Shown piece after piece: positions 23,986 through 36,000 of a stretch of 64,000 bases of DNA. Location: the NCBI RefSeq assembly GCF_003073045.1, contig NC_037591.1, forward strand, positions 29,352,537 to 29,416,536, in the 5' to 3' direction. Position numbers and translations under genes: made by a program. Source of the DNA: Pomacea canaliculata. Its lineage: Eukaryota > Mollusca > Gastropoda > Architaenioglossa > Ampullariidae. The number at the start of each line of letters is the position of its first letter. Position 1 is the first letter of the stretch. The notes beneath the pieces were generated by a model that saw nothing but the letters and a program-made list of their open reading frames with translations, made no database searches and was not told where the DNA came from.

Positions 23986-26900
23986 ATGGTTGTGCTGGAT
24001 GGCAAAGAGGGGGTGGCAGCTGCCTCTTCACAGTCCAGCGTAATAATCAGGTTCTTCAAAAGGATAAGTGAGGTATGGAAAGAGATTCTTGAATCTTAGC
24101 AGTGGGTTAGAAGTAGGTAAAAAGCAAGTTTACTAATAGATTTATATGCTTTGTGCCTATGATCAGTGATATTGTAACTTTTCAATACTTTGAAGAATAA
24201 GTATCAGTTTTATATATTTTATTTACAGTACAATTACAGAGTGTATAAGTATTAATTTTTTTTTTTGTAAATTGTATTACAATTATTAATTTGTATACAT
24301 TTTATGACAAGGAGGATTATTGAGGTTTGAGAATTATTTTTTTTTTTAAGCTTCAGCAACTTTATTTGGATAAGGCCACACCCTCACAACAATTGGACGA
24401 TGGGTCTTTACATTTTTGCTGAGCCTTGCCTATTTACTTCGAGTTTACTTTTTGCAGGTAAGCTGACTTTTAAACTCAGTGCATCTAAAGTGTGCTAACT
24501 CTTTCGCCACACTACAGCAAGATTGCTAGCTATTCCCGACGTAATGGCAAAATACTGCGAATGACATTTCGACCTGTCTTTTAAAAAAATTTATCTCTTA
24601 ACCTACAATAAAGACAACCTATCTGTGACTCTCCATTTTAAAGACATTGACGTGGTTTGAATTTTACCAACTATAGGTTTTGTTTTCTTTTTAGTAAAAT
24701 CAACTAAAAGACTGTAACTGTAGGAGACAGAATTCCCAAATCGGGCAGTAAGTCAAAAGTTAAAAATTAGCATATACCCTATGGAGCTGCAGTAACCTGC
24801 GACATGTTTGTTTACCCAGCGGCAAATTTCCACAACGGAAGTTTTGACAGGTATTTTAGAAAATTTATATTTATTAACCTACATTAAAAACTTTTTTCTG
24901 TGATACTCCGTTTTAAAGAGCATTTTAAATACATTTAAGTGATGTAAATTTTAACAATTACACATTTTGTTTTCTTGTAGTAAAATCAACTGAAAGATTG
25001 TAATGGTATAGGACAGAGAATTCACAAATCAGAAAGTAGGTCAAAAGTTCGACATGAAGAAAAAATATTTATAAAATACACACACAGAGAAAAGTAAAAA
25101 ACAGGCATTTATTTTATTAGAATTTACATTTGAAAATAAATATTACTTACTGTTTTCCTTCTCATTTTCGGTTGTTTGAGTACAAATCCACTTTGAATTA
25201 AGTAACCGGAAACGAGTATCAATATTGCGCTTGATCAACAAAACTTCGCCTACTGCAAACATAACAAAATACCTCATTGGTTGACTTAAAGGAGTTAAAG
25301 AGAAATAATCCATAATGGAACAATTCTTAAGATTCCACTGTTTTCTCGCGTATGTAGTCATTCATTTACACACAGAATTACATCAGACTTCTACTGTGGT
25401 TACAACAATGCATCGCACAGCTGTGCACAGCACGGTTACCAGCAAGGTTGTGCGCTCCCCAGGTTGTGGCCAAGCCGTGGGGATTGTGTTGATAATCATA
25501 TAAAGCATTTTATAACTGTTATCTGCTGGCTCAGCTACTCTTTTTCCACTATCTTAATATCAGTCTTTGTATTCAAACCAAACTTTAAGCATAGTTTCCT
25601 TATTACACTACTATATAATATGAGAAGGTGGCTGATAATTTGATGATTTGAATATATCTTTCTATAAGAAATCTCTTCCTTGGGCACATAGGCATCATAA
25701 AAGCTATTGGGTTTTTTTTTTTTGTTTTTGGTGTGAAAATTTACACTTTTGTTTTTCGCATGATTTTCTGTTCCTTAATAGTATTGTTGTTTGTTAATTT
25801 CAGGGCTGGTATATAGTTACATATGCTCTTGGTATATACCTGCTGAACCTGTTTATTGCATTCCTGACCCCCAAAATTGACCCAGCTATGTTGGATGACA
25901 GTGAAGGTTAGTGTGACACAAATGTTCTTTATTTGGTCATGCAATTTTTACAGTGTTCAGAACCATTAATAGTTTCTTTTGTGTTTCATATTTGACCAAT
26001 TAAATAGAAATAATCTGAAAACACAGCCTAGCATAAATGGGGTCAGAGGTTATAAAAGGGTAGCCACCTTTGGTTGTACTAACATTTACCGCCAGTATTT
26101 TTATATAACTACAAAGAAAAAAATTTAAAAGGGGTGTGGCCTTTCTTTCTGTGTTTTGTAAAGGCAAGGATTGAGGAGTGAATTTCTGTGAAATAAAAAC
26201 ATTTTATATACATTATTTTTGTGATCTTTATACAGAAGATGGTCCATCATTACCTACAAGATCTAATGAAGAATTTCGTCCATTCATGCGACGGCTACCA
26301 GAATTTAAATTTTGGTAGGTAGCTGGGTTTTCAAAGGTCTGGTAGGGTGTTTTGTTGTTTTTTTTGTTTGTTTTTTTTTTATGTGATGAGATTAAGCTTA
26401 GTACAGTACACTTTTTCTTGAAGTCTGTTTAAATAATATCTCTGTGTTATCAGCACCAAGTGCCTACAAACATCAGGTTTGACTTCTTTCTGTGTGATGC
26501 CATTCACTCAGAATTTGGAAATAGCATTTTATATTGAAAGAAATGTGGCCATTAGAAAAAAATTGCACAAAGAGATCATTAAATGCTACATTGATGGAAA
26601 TGCATTTGTGTAAACACCACAAATTCATGCCTTAGTGATATGAGAATGAAAGTTTAACCAGTTGTAATACTTCTGGTTTTTATATACACGGATGTTATGC
26701 CTAGATTGATGATAATCACTTGGTAGAAATTTGAACACAACTAGAAGTTGTAGTAACTCTGACCATTGCAATACATTTCTTGTTTGCAGGTACTCGGCAA
26801 CTAAAGCAGTCGTAATAGCCATGATTTGCACATTTTTTGAGGCACTTAACATACCGGTATTTTGGCCTATTCTGGTCATGTACTTCATCATCCTCTTCAC

Positions 26901-27618
26901 AATTACTATGAAGCGACAGATTAAGGTAAGTGTCCATTTAAATGAGACCATTCTTAGTTTGCGAGCTAGGAACAGCCATAAGAATAAGCACAGAGTAAGG
27001 TATCCTCTAGCATCCAAAGCTAAACAGTTCCTGAAAGTTGTATAGATGCCAAATTTTTTATTAAAAGCCTTTGTCATTTTCTTAATTATAGCTCAAATAT
27101 CACAGCATTCTGTAGATGTTTCAGATTATGAATTCAGTATATTAATGTGTAAAATTCAGTCTTTTTATAATTTGGTGAAGTACCTAATAGATACTTTTTG
27201 CTTAAAATATTGCCAATTGTTTGCTTTAGATACAGTTTGATTTTTTCCTTATTTTCAGTAATTACACAATATTAAACAATGATTATTGAAAAAATCACAG
27301 AAAGCTTTTGTATAATGTAGTAAGGTGTGCACAATTTATTAAGGAAATTTAATGCGCATGTCCCACAAGAACTTTGTGTCACTTTTATATTTCAAATATG
27401 ATATTAAAAGGCAAAGAACATTGTACCAAATTTAATGAAGATAACATTTCAGTAACAAGCCATGAAATTTGTGCACAAATGCATGTTGATCTTATTTTGA
27501 CCTTTGCACTGTGAATGGCTGTGTGCAGCATATGATCAAGTACCGCTATCTACCATTCTCCCATGGTAAAGCCCGGTACAAGGGCAAGGATGACTCTGGC
27601 AAAGTTGTACCATCCTAG
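23986..27618 (+). CDS. RER1: RER1, retention in endoplasmic reticulum sorting receptor
   Basis: Rer1 is a small four-span Golgi membrane protein that returns escaped ER membrane proteins and unassembled subunits to the ER. Exons: 23986-24072, 24351-24457, 25804-25906, 26236-26314, 26790-26925, 27529-27618. All have GT-AG junctions and matching phases; the product is about 199 residues, close to the family's usual length. Diagnostic blocks are [48 protein letters not shown] and [16 protein letters not shown], the last being the very conserved C-terminal end. Exon 2 is odd. It begins in the expected frame (LYLDKATP) but its second half, [20 protein letters not shown], is in another frame, and the exon is 107 bases where 105 or 108 would keep phase. 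The downstream phases fit this second frame, so a small indel near 24385-24400, probably an assembly error, is the simplest reading. The start ATG is the first in the exon, and its context matches the family N-terminus. Confidence 0.95.
24570..25052 (+). repeat. Two diverged tandem copies inside RER1 intron 2
   Basis: The segment at about 24570-24770 is repeated at about 24848-25052, offset by roughly 280 bases. Shared blocks include AACCTACA, TTTTAAAGA, AGTAAAATCAACT, and the pattern GGACAGAGAATTC/GAGACAGAATTC followed by AAGTCAAAAGTT-like ends. Both are non-coding. Confidence 0.65.
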
Positions 27619-30600
27619 GCCTAATGTCTCAACAGTGCAAGAAGACTTTGCATTCATTGTTGAGGAGTGGACCTTTTAAAAGAGCCATGAAAATTTGCTT
27701 AAAAGTCACGAGCCTTCAATTTTTATTTTTAAGGAGTTTTTTTTTTTTTTAATTGCTGATACTCCATGTTCTGTTTATGTGCTGTGCATAAGATGGTTTT
27801 CAAATGTTATTTTCAGGTCATCCTCTTGGCATTTAGATATGTGGTTAATGGGATAGTTGTTTCCAATCTCCCTTGTTATTTGTTCTGGTTTTCATTCTAC
27901 AATTATGGGAATAGAGAACACAAGCTCTAAAGTGGTCTGAGAACTGTTTCCCATCAATGCAGTCTCTAAATTTTAAACATGTAAGAAGACAGTTATCAAC
28001 ATAATATGTGGATTAAAGGTGGTGATGCACGACCGCAGTTAAGTGCTTACCGAAAAATGGGGATTAAGGGTCATAGATTTTGATCTCTTGCTCTGGCTCA
28101 TATTATATTATAGATTTACCAGGTTTTAATGGTTGGCTGCTACTTGATGACTTAGTGATAACCAGAAAATCCCACAGTATGTGCATGCTTCTGCAGGCAT
28201 GTGCACCTGTCTTCATTTACACTTTATCTGCTTTGCTTGGTTATATTGTCACACACTTGTTTAGAACTTTAATTCAGTCCTAACATCAAGTCATAGTTAT
28301 AGAAAAGATTACTCTTATTTTAAATAATCAGGAATAATGGGTAAGTGGTTCCATGGTTATGAAAGTGTAAGGGCAAAAATGTTTTTGTGTTGACGATGTG
28401 TACTTGGGGTGAATCAGAATGTTAGCAACCAGTTTTGCAGGCCCATGCTCATATTAAGCATATTGTTTTCATTATCATCAGCATTCTACCAAGTGAGCAT
28501 GGATTTGGATGTATGCTGTGGGGCTTTGAATTTCATAGGCTCTAATTTCATGGTGTAGTATTGTATGGTAAAGCATAACTTATCATTTATGGCAGTAAAA
28601 AATTGCCTTGCCTGAAATCATCAGTCCCTCTGAAGTTAATGTTTTGAAATTCGTAGTAGTGTTCATGCACTTTCCCTTCTTTGTTCTGACAGTTTTAGCT
28701 TAAATTCCTAGACTTTGGCATGGCTGTGAGTTTGGAGGAAATCAAATGGGATTAAGAAATTTTCAGTGTGATAAGCAGCTCCTTTCATCTTGTCAGTTTG
28801 ATGTTTGATGACAAGGATGCTGTTCTTTGATGGCAGTACTCCCCTCTCAGTTGCTTCTAAGCTTCCATGCAAATAAAATAATTAGCCAGAGGGTCTTTTG
28901 TATCCTTTCAGGATTTGTTTCTTCTTAAGTGAAAAACTTCCTGTTAATATTATAGCATTATTATTTAGCTGAGGCTATATAGTATATTTTGACTCATTCT
29001 TGCAAGTGGCTGCACTTGCTCAATGTGGGCAACCAGGGGCAATATTTCCACTTCATTGGTCCTTTTTCTGTGTTACAAATGAGGATGTCTGCATGCTTGA
29101 GTTTTCAAATATGTGTGTGTGTGTATATATATATTAAGTGATTTGTACTATATAAGCGTAAATATCTGTACACTTTAATATAGCTTTAGTAAGGCTGCTT
29201 GGAATAAAAGCAAATGGACCCTAGATCCACATTTGTCTGTTGTTACTTTAAAAATAAAATGCACGTGTGAAAAAGAAAACTGTCCTAGATATGAATCACT
29301 GGATATTTCAGTTGGTTCTTAATCAGTAGTTGTGTTTCACAGAGTTAGACGTTTGTCCTAGAATAAATGCTTTTAATGTGGCTGTTGAAGCAGGTTAATT
29401 GTTGTTGCTATTTTACACTAATCCAAACACCAATTGTCACATTTTAAAAACATCTCTAAGTAGCTGTTAACCTACCATTGATGAAAAGTTTGTAATAATA
29501 CAATGCTTGGACAGATAAATAATTGGTTATAGTTCTTCATGGTTTTTGTTCGTGTTTAGAGATAGAAGCCTTTATTTCTTTTTTAAATTTTAGACATCTC
29601 CCATTACAGGTGCTGAAACGTGTCAAAAATGTAAATCATTCTCTCTACAAACTTATATGCAGCCCATATATGTAATCAGTATAGTGACACTATTAAACTT
29701 GAGCATTGAACTTTGCCAGTCAATATTCTCAACACTGTCCTTTTTGAAAATAATGTATGATCCTATAAGCGATTATTAGAATGTGGGCTTTTATTATCCT
29801 ACAGTCCTGAAAGATGTTAAAACCACTGCTGGCACAAAGTAACTTAAAATGCATGTTTGTGATTTTTTTTTTTATAGTTTGAATTGCCTCTGATTTTCTA
29901 AAGTTTGATTATCTTTCAAAAAAATATATTATCCCATCAGTAAATATTTTGTGCATATTGTTTATTTTGTGCATGTGTGCACTTGCATTTGTGTTTTGCA
30001 GTTTTGTATGCTGATTACCAAAATGTACGACCATGCCAAGGATTATTGGCCAACAATTTTAAATGTATTGTAGTGTGTTTCAGAGAAGTATTTATATCAG
30101 ATTGATAAGTGTTGGTTACAGTTACATATCAAATGAATGAGGGAGCTCTGACCTTGTTTGTAAAGGCTTACCTAAGGGTTGCTTTCACATTCAGCAACAC
30201 TAGGACTGCATACACTCCAGGAGCATACCAGTTGTTGCAAATGTCAAACAAGTGTCAGAATAGATGTAAAGTTAACCTCCCCTTTGTTGTTTAAGGGAAT
30301 GCCATTTGCTGATTGACAAAATATTTTTCTTTTTGTGGAGGGACAGTTTTTTGTTATATGGAAATAATGAGTCATAATTCATCTTGACAGTTTTAAAATC
30401 ATTTAGTAATAAAGCCACCAGATTTCACTTTTTGTTATCAGCATTTCAGTACTTTTTAAGGGATTTGGACAGCAATTATGTAGCTTAGTAATTTGTTAAT
30501 GACTAATTATGTTTAGTCTCAAATTGCCCCTAATACTTTTGTCAAAAAATTATTTCTGCTATGTCAAGATTTGCAGCATCAATATATTACGTATTCATCA

Positions 30601-31200
30601 TGTCTGTTACTAATGGGTTAAATTTCTATTCAGGCTAAAACATTTCCTTGCCAATTAAAGATGATTTTATTAGAGAATGAACTATTTGTGTCATTAATTA
30701 TCAACATGACTAAACTGAAACATGAAATTGTCTATTGCACATTCAGGACAGAGAACAAAATTCATTTTCAGAGGCCACGTTAGACATGTCTACCATTAAC
30801 AGCAGTTCACTTAATACCATGCTGTATAACTTTCTTTGTTATAAGCTATTCTTAGGTGAATTCTAGATCTGAATGTTGAAATAAGTGCCTAAAAATAATG
30901 TCTAGGATTTCTGTAACAATGAGATTTGCACAGTAAGTTGTGTTGGAGAAAAGAAGAAGTGCTCAAATTGATCTGCAGAGAAGCTTAAAATGTCAACCAT
31001 GGGGTTGGAGATTTCTGTAACAAAATACTGTGTAGATTTGTACATAAACAGTTAAGAAACAGGTTAGCATTTCATTTGAGCTAACCCTCAAAACACACAC
31101 TGCCCATTAAACATCAATATAAGTAAGATTTCCCCTCTTTGCGCCAATAGGTTTTAGAAGGATTTTTTCAAGGATTGAGGCTATAGGTTAGGAGTAACTT
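27619..31200 (+). other. RER1 3' untranslated region and intergenic sequence
   Basis: There is no coding exon on either strand. Several AATAAA or near matches occur (for example near 28875 and 29202), so the RER1 transcript may have a long 3' untranslated region with alternative ends. A short TG/TA microsatellite lies near 29110-29135. The polyadenylation site in use cannot be decided from sequence. Confidence 0.5.
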
Positions 31201-31259
31201 ATTTAAATAAAAATGCTTATCAGTAAGATGGTTATTTTGGTCTCAAAACTGATAAAGGA

Positions 31260-32310
31260 GGAAAATAATGGAAGACCTTCTATTTTCGAGAAGAAGAAAT
31301 CCATCTTCACACGTTTGTCCACTAAGTCGCATCAAGGTGGGTGAAACCAACATCACCTTTGCATCCTCCATCAGGAATCTGGGATTCATTGTCGCTGCAG
31401 ACATGACTTGCTCAACAAGTGACAGCTGCTGTCAAGTCTGCCTATTAAGATAAACAAGTTACAGCTATTTATCAGTCTGCCTATTATGATAAACAAGTCA
31501 CATCTGTCTGCCTATTACAAACTACGCTAAATCAGCGCCATCCGTCACATTCTGTCTATGCGTGCTACCAACACTCTTGTCTGTGCGTTTATTTTATCTA
31601 GACTTGATTACTGCAACTCCTTGCTTCCTAGCTGCCTTAAATACATTCTTCACAAACTCCAGAAAGTACAGAACTCTTCTGCACGTCTGGTGCTTAGAGC
31701 TAGGAAACTGAACGTCGCCCCTCTCCTTCGTTTTCTGCACTGGCTACCCATCCATTATTGTATCCAGTACAAACTGTTCGTGCAGTGTTTTCAATTTCTT
31801 TGCTGGCACCTGCCCTGATTATTTCTCTGAACTGACCTTCTCTTACATCCCAGCTGGACAACTTCACTCCTTGTCTGATGATCATCTCCTTACTCTTCCT
31901 GTCACCAGAACAACAACATATGGCCACAGGATTTTGGTTATTGTGCAGCGAAACAATGGAACTCTCTCCCGGTCCATATCCGCCATGTACCCACTATTGA
32001 ATCCTTTAAAAGTGCACTGAAAACGCAATTCTTCTGTAAACATTACTCCTAACAACTTTTCCTATAATGCGAGTCCTTTTTCACACCCTTTTGCAATATC
32101 ATGTTACTCTCAGCTCTTGTTCTTGTTATTTGGTTCATCTTTGTGTTTTCTGTATTTGATTTTATTCTTCGTTTAGTATGGTTGTTTATTCTTTTATAGT
32201 TCATATGTTATTTGTTTTCCTGTCCTCGTATGCTGTCCATGTTTCGTTCTTCCTTAGGGTTGTGAGTATGCGCTTTACAAATTTTGCATTTTTTTATTAT
32301 AATAACAAAG
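31260..32310 (+). mobile_element. CR1/L2-like LINE, 3' fragment of the reverse transcriptase ORF
   Basis: The translated sequence shows the end of a LINE reverse transcriptase: GETNITFASSIRNLGFIV, then ILSRLDYCNSLLPSCLKYIL, LQKVQNSSARLVL, LHWLPIHYCIQYKLF and, after a frame change, an ESFKSALKTQFF-like end near 32010-32040. These are standard landmarks of the CR1/L2 group C-terminus. The 5' two thirds of the element is missing and the ORF is interrupted. A partly triplicated segment lies at about 31405-31530. A short 3' tail with GCGCTTTACAAA and a T/A-rich simple end closes it near 32310. It is an old, inactive copy between two convergent host genes. Confidence 0.85.
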
Positions 32311-33016
32311 ATTGACATCACATTAGCTCTCTTGTTCATACACATAACCAAAAGAAGCACTCACTCAAAATTTAAATATACTCAACCTGAGACTGTTCAG
32401 GGTTAAGGTTAGCTTTAGTGTGTTTATCACAGACTTAAAAATTTAGTTTTACAGAATGTTCATCCCTGGCATGTATGCATGCTCACACACACACACGTTT
32501 GTGGACTAAAGTGTCCATGTTCAACCATAAATAGTGATACCATGCAGATATAAATACATCAGTAACTCCACACAGGAAAATATGACAGGCAGAATAATTG
32601 TAAATAATTACCAAAGTAATTATCACAAACTACTTTTCTGTATGCACTTAATGAGCAATGTCAATGAAAAGCTATCGATTATGACAGATTTTACAAGTTC
32701 TTGCATCAGAAAACGGATTTCTGTCCTCCACAATTTTATCTTTATGTAAGAATTTTTGGTACGGTTTTGTGGATGTGATAAAAACCTTTGCCATTTTCAC
32801 AGGCTGAATCCACAAATATAGTCACAGTCTTGTGTAAGTAGGCTCATGCATCTCGCCACTGTGTTCTGTGGAGAAAAAATATTCAACCTTAACTACTAAT
32901 CCCAGAGTCAAATACATTAAAATGTGTTTTATGTGTGATACTATGCTCTGAAAATTATAGGCATTGGTAATGCCTTTTCTTCAGGAAAAGTAGTTATTCA
33001 AACAAATGGATTCAAC
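32311..33016. other. Intergenic, probable CCDC150 3' untranslated region
   Basis: No exon or RNA gene is visible. The right part should belong to the 3' untranslated region of the minus-strand gene that ends at 33017. There is a short CA repeat near 32489-32500. Confidence 0.45.
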
Positions 33017-36000
33017 CTACTTGGCCTTAATTTTCTCACGGGCAATCTCTGTTCTCAGCTCCTCTAGCTGGCGTTTGGTGTCAATATCAGCTTGTTCTGT
33101 GAAGTCTGCTAGACGGCTAATGCTCTCTCTGCTTGCCTGCACATTTAAAAAAGAAAAGACAGGCCTTGATAATCAATGAATAAAAATACAAATAGAAGGT
33201 GAAAAAACCTGACTTTTCATGCTGTTTTTTTTTTTAAAATCTTGCCAGGGCTTCTGCTTACGCAAAAAATTGCGTACAGTACGCATTAAAAGTTCGGATG
33301 ACCCCTTCAATTTTCGTCAATGGGGTCCCCTTCAAATCTGGGCGAAGAACAGGGACCCTTAAAAATCTGAAGGGGTCCCTGGGACCCCAAAAAATTTAGC
33401 CTTAGCAGAAGCCCTGTCTTGCTGTTACAAAGCTAGAGAGCTTCCAGACCAATTATCTATGCAGAATCATGAAAATTCAGGGCCAGAGTACCTTCAATAA
33501 TGGAAATGGTGGCTTAGATGTGCCTGTAAAATCCCAACCACTTACTCCAGCGATTCACTTTCTGGGATAGTGTATCACGTCTTGCTGGACACCTCAAGGA
33601 AGACCTAAGAAAACTTGGAGGATGGTGAAAAGGAACAAGTGCCAAGACCTATTTTTGAAAAATAACATTTCTGGTGGTAAAATTCCTTTCTTTGAGTACT
33701 TTACCAAACGACATGACCATTAGTTCCCTCACACTTCCACAGTATAGGTCTCTTTTCAGCAACAAACTGGAAGAGTGAACCCACTGGATAGAAAGGGCAG
33801 AATAGGAGATCCGTTGAGTTTGTGCTCCCTGTTCATGGGTCAATCTAGAACTGGGTAGCTAGTAAGGTAAACTCCACATAGTCATCTGATAAGTACTCAA
33901 AAATCATTTTTTTTCTTTGTCCACAAATAAAATTACTACGAAGAATAAATGGGAAGTGTGGTAGTCAATAAAGAAAAAGAAATCAAGTTATTGCAGAAAC
34001 TGAAAAAATACATCTGATTCCCAGATGGGCTGCAGATCAAGAGGCCACTCCATGCTGAACTAAATGGCAGCAGAGTCAGGGTTAGCTGGACAAGTGGTAA
34101 TGTAATAAACTGAGTTGAGTTTGAGCACTCCCTAATCATTGGTCAACTTAGTCCAATCAGGAGCGGACAGCTGAAATAGGTAGTAGTAAGATGAACAGAT
34201 AATTATGCCCTCTGGTGAAGAAGAAACCTCTATGAAGAAGAAACCGCTGTTTGTGTCCACATGCATGAAAATCTCTTAAAGTTAATAAAAACTCACTTTA
34301 ATCATTTCTTTTGCACGTTGTGCTGCCTCTTGGACATGAGATTTTTCCTTCAGGAGCTGATGTCTCTGATCTGCATTCTCTTGCTCAAGTTTAGTTTGAA
34401 CCAATCTGTGTAAATTAAAAGAAATCAAAAGCTCTATCACTGAAACATTTTGTCAGAAGAACCTACACACCATTAAGTGTAAAAGAATAACTCAACCTGG
34501 CAATAAAAATAGTAATGCCGCCACTTTGCTTATTAAAAATCCTTGTAAGTTACAAAGGTGATAGAAAGCATATGTCACAAATAAGTGGGAGGTCATGTTG
34601 AGGATCTTTCTGCCCCATATATTCAATGCAGAAGATTTTTACAAATGACTTGCTGTAGCAGGTGCTTTCCCCAAAATTATCTGAAAGGCAGCAGGACCAC
34701 ACACCCTTGGCTCTGGGTGTGTATTTTATGAAACATATAGGCAACCAAACCTTCAAATACCTATTTGGGGTTTTTTTTTCCGACTCTTTTAGGAATCTTA
34801 AACATTGGAAAATTTAACCCTCCTTGAGCAGTGGTTTTTGTAAATTTCTCTTTCCAAAGGACGCCTGTACCTATCATACCAAGGCACACGAGAAAATATT
34901 GCCTCATTAAGGAAGATGCAATAATACACATATCTCTAAAAAAGCATAAATCACAAGTGACAATGTTATGAAATTTTCTTACAGGCCTATAAGACACTTA
35001 CTTGGACTCTGCCAATTCCCCCTGAAGTTTTTCAAACTTTCCTTTGAACCATTCATGGGCTTCCATTAAATGTTTGGAAATCTACCACAAACTACTGACA
35101 TTAAATATATATTGATGCAAAAGTTCTCTCACTCCTCTATATAAAGTACAGAAAGACAAATATTTGGTCATTAAACTATCGGTCTTATGCTTATCCAGTT
35201 CAAAATAGTATGTGATAGAAAAAAAAGATTCACTTATGATGATCCACTTAAGGATACACATAATTCTGAAGTGGTACTAGCCATCATTGCTAGAGAAAGT
35301 TGGATATGTCATTGACTGAAGCAACTCTGTCTGTAAATACTTTTTATGATGCATTCTTTTCCTTTTAGTTTCTTAGAATTAGAAGAATGAAGCAACATTC
35401 TCAAAAACCGGGGGATTTTTACCTCAACAGACTCATTGTGTGCTTCTTTCAGCTTTTCTTCAGAGACATTTTTTTGTTTGGCAACTTCATTTTCACGTTT
35501 ACGTGATTGCTGAAAGAGGACAGTTTGATGTGGGTGTATTACAATATGCTGGGCATGTTAAATTAATGAAAATACAACACATAACGTAGAAAACAGACAT
35601 ATTTAACTGTACTGTTTATTTAGTTAAAATATATACTTTTTTTCAAGCTAACCACTTCTATAACAAGGAATTCATGTTGCATTTGAAATGGTTAAATTAA
35701 TAATTTATTACTTTGGGGGATTAAATAAAAGGCTTGTAATGATTACTTCTTTGCATCAAAATTATAATTTGTACAATGCATCATCTCCATACCAATGAAA
35801 AACTCACATTATATCTTTTCTTCACCTCCTCTCGGATTTTTCGTTCCTTCTCCAAAGCCCCTTCTTTCAGCTGAAGCAGTCTTCCAGTGTTGACCTGGGC
35901 AGCTGCCAGCTGTTTAAACTCTTCCTGAAGCGAGGCCATCTGACTCATGAACACTGCAATGGTCTCCCCCTGAATCAAATTCACAGCTGGATACTATGAC

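Noticed and set aside
26625-27077. 150-codon minus-strand frame across RER1 exon 5
   Set aside because: It is the antisense shadow of an RER1 coding exon and its flanking introns.
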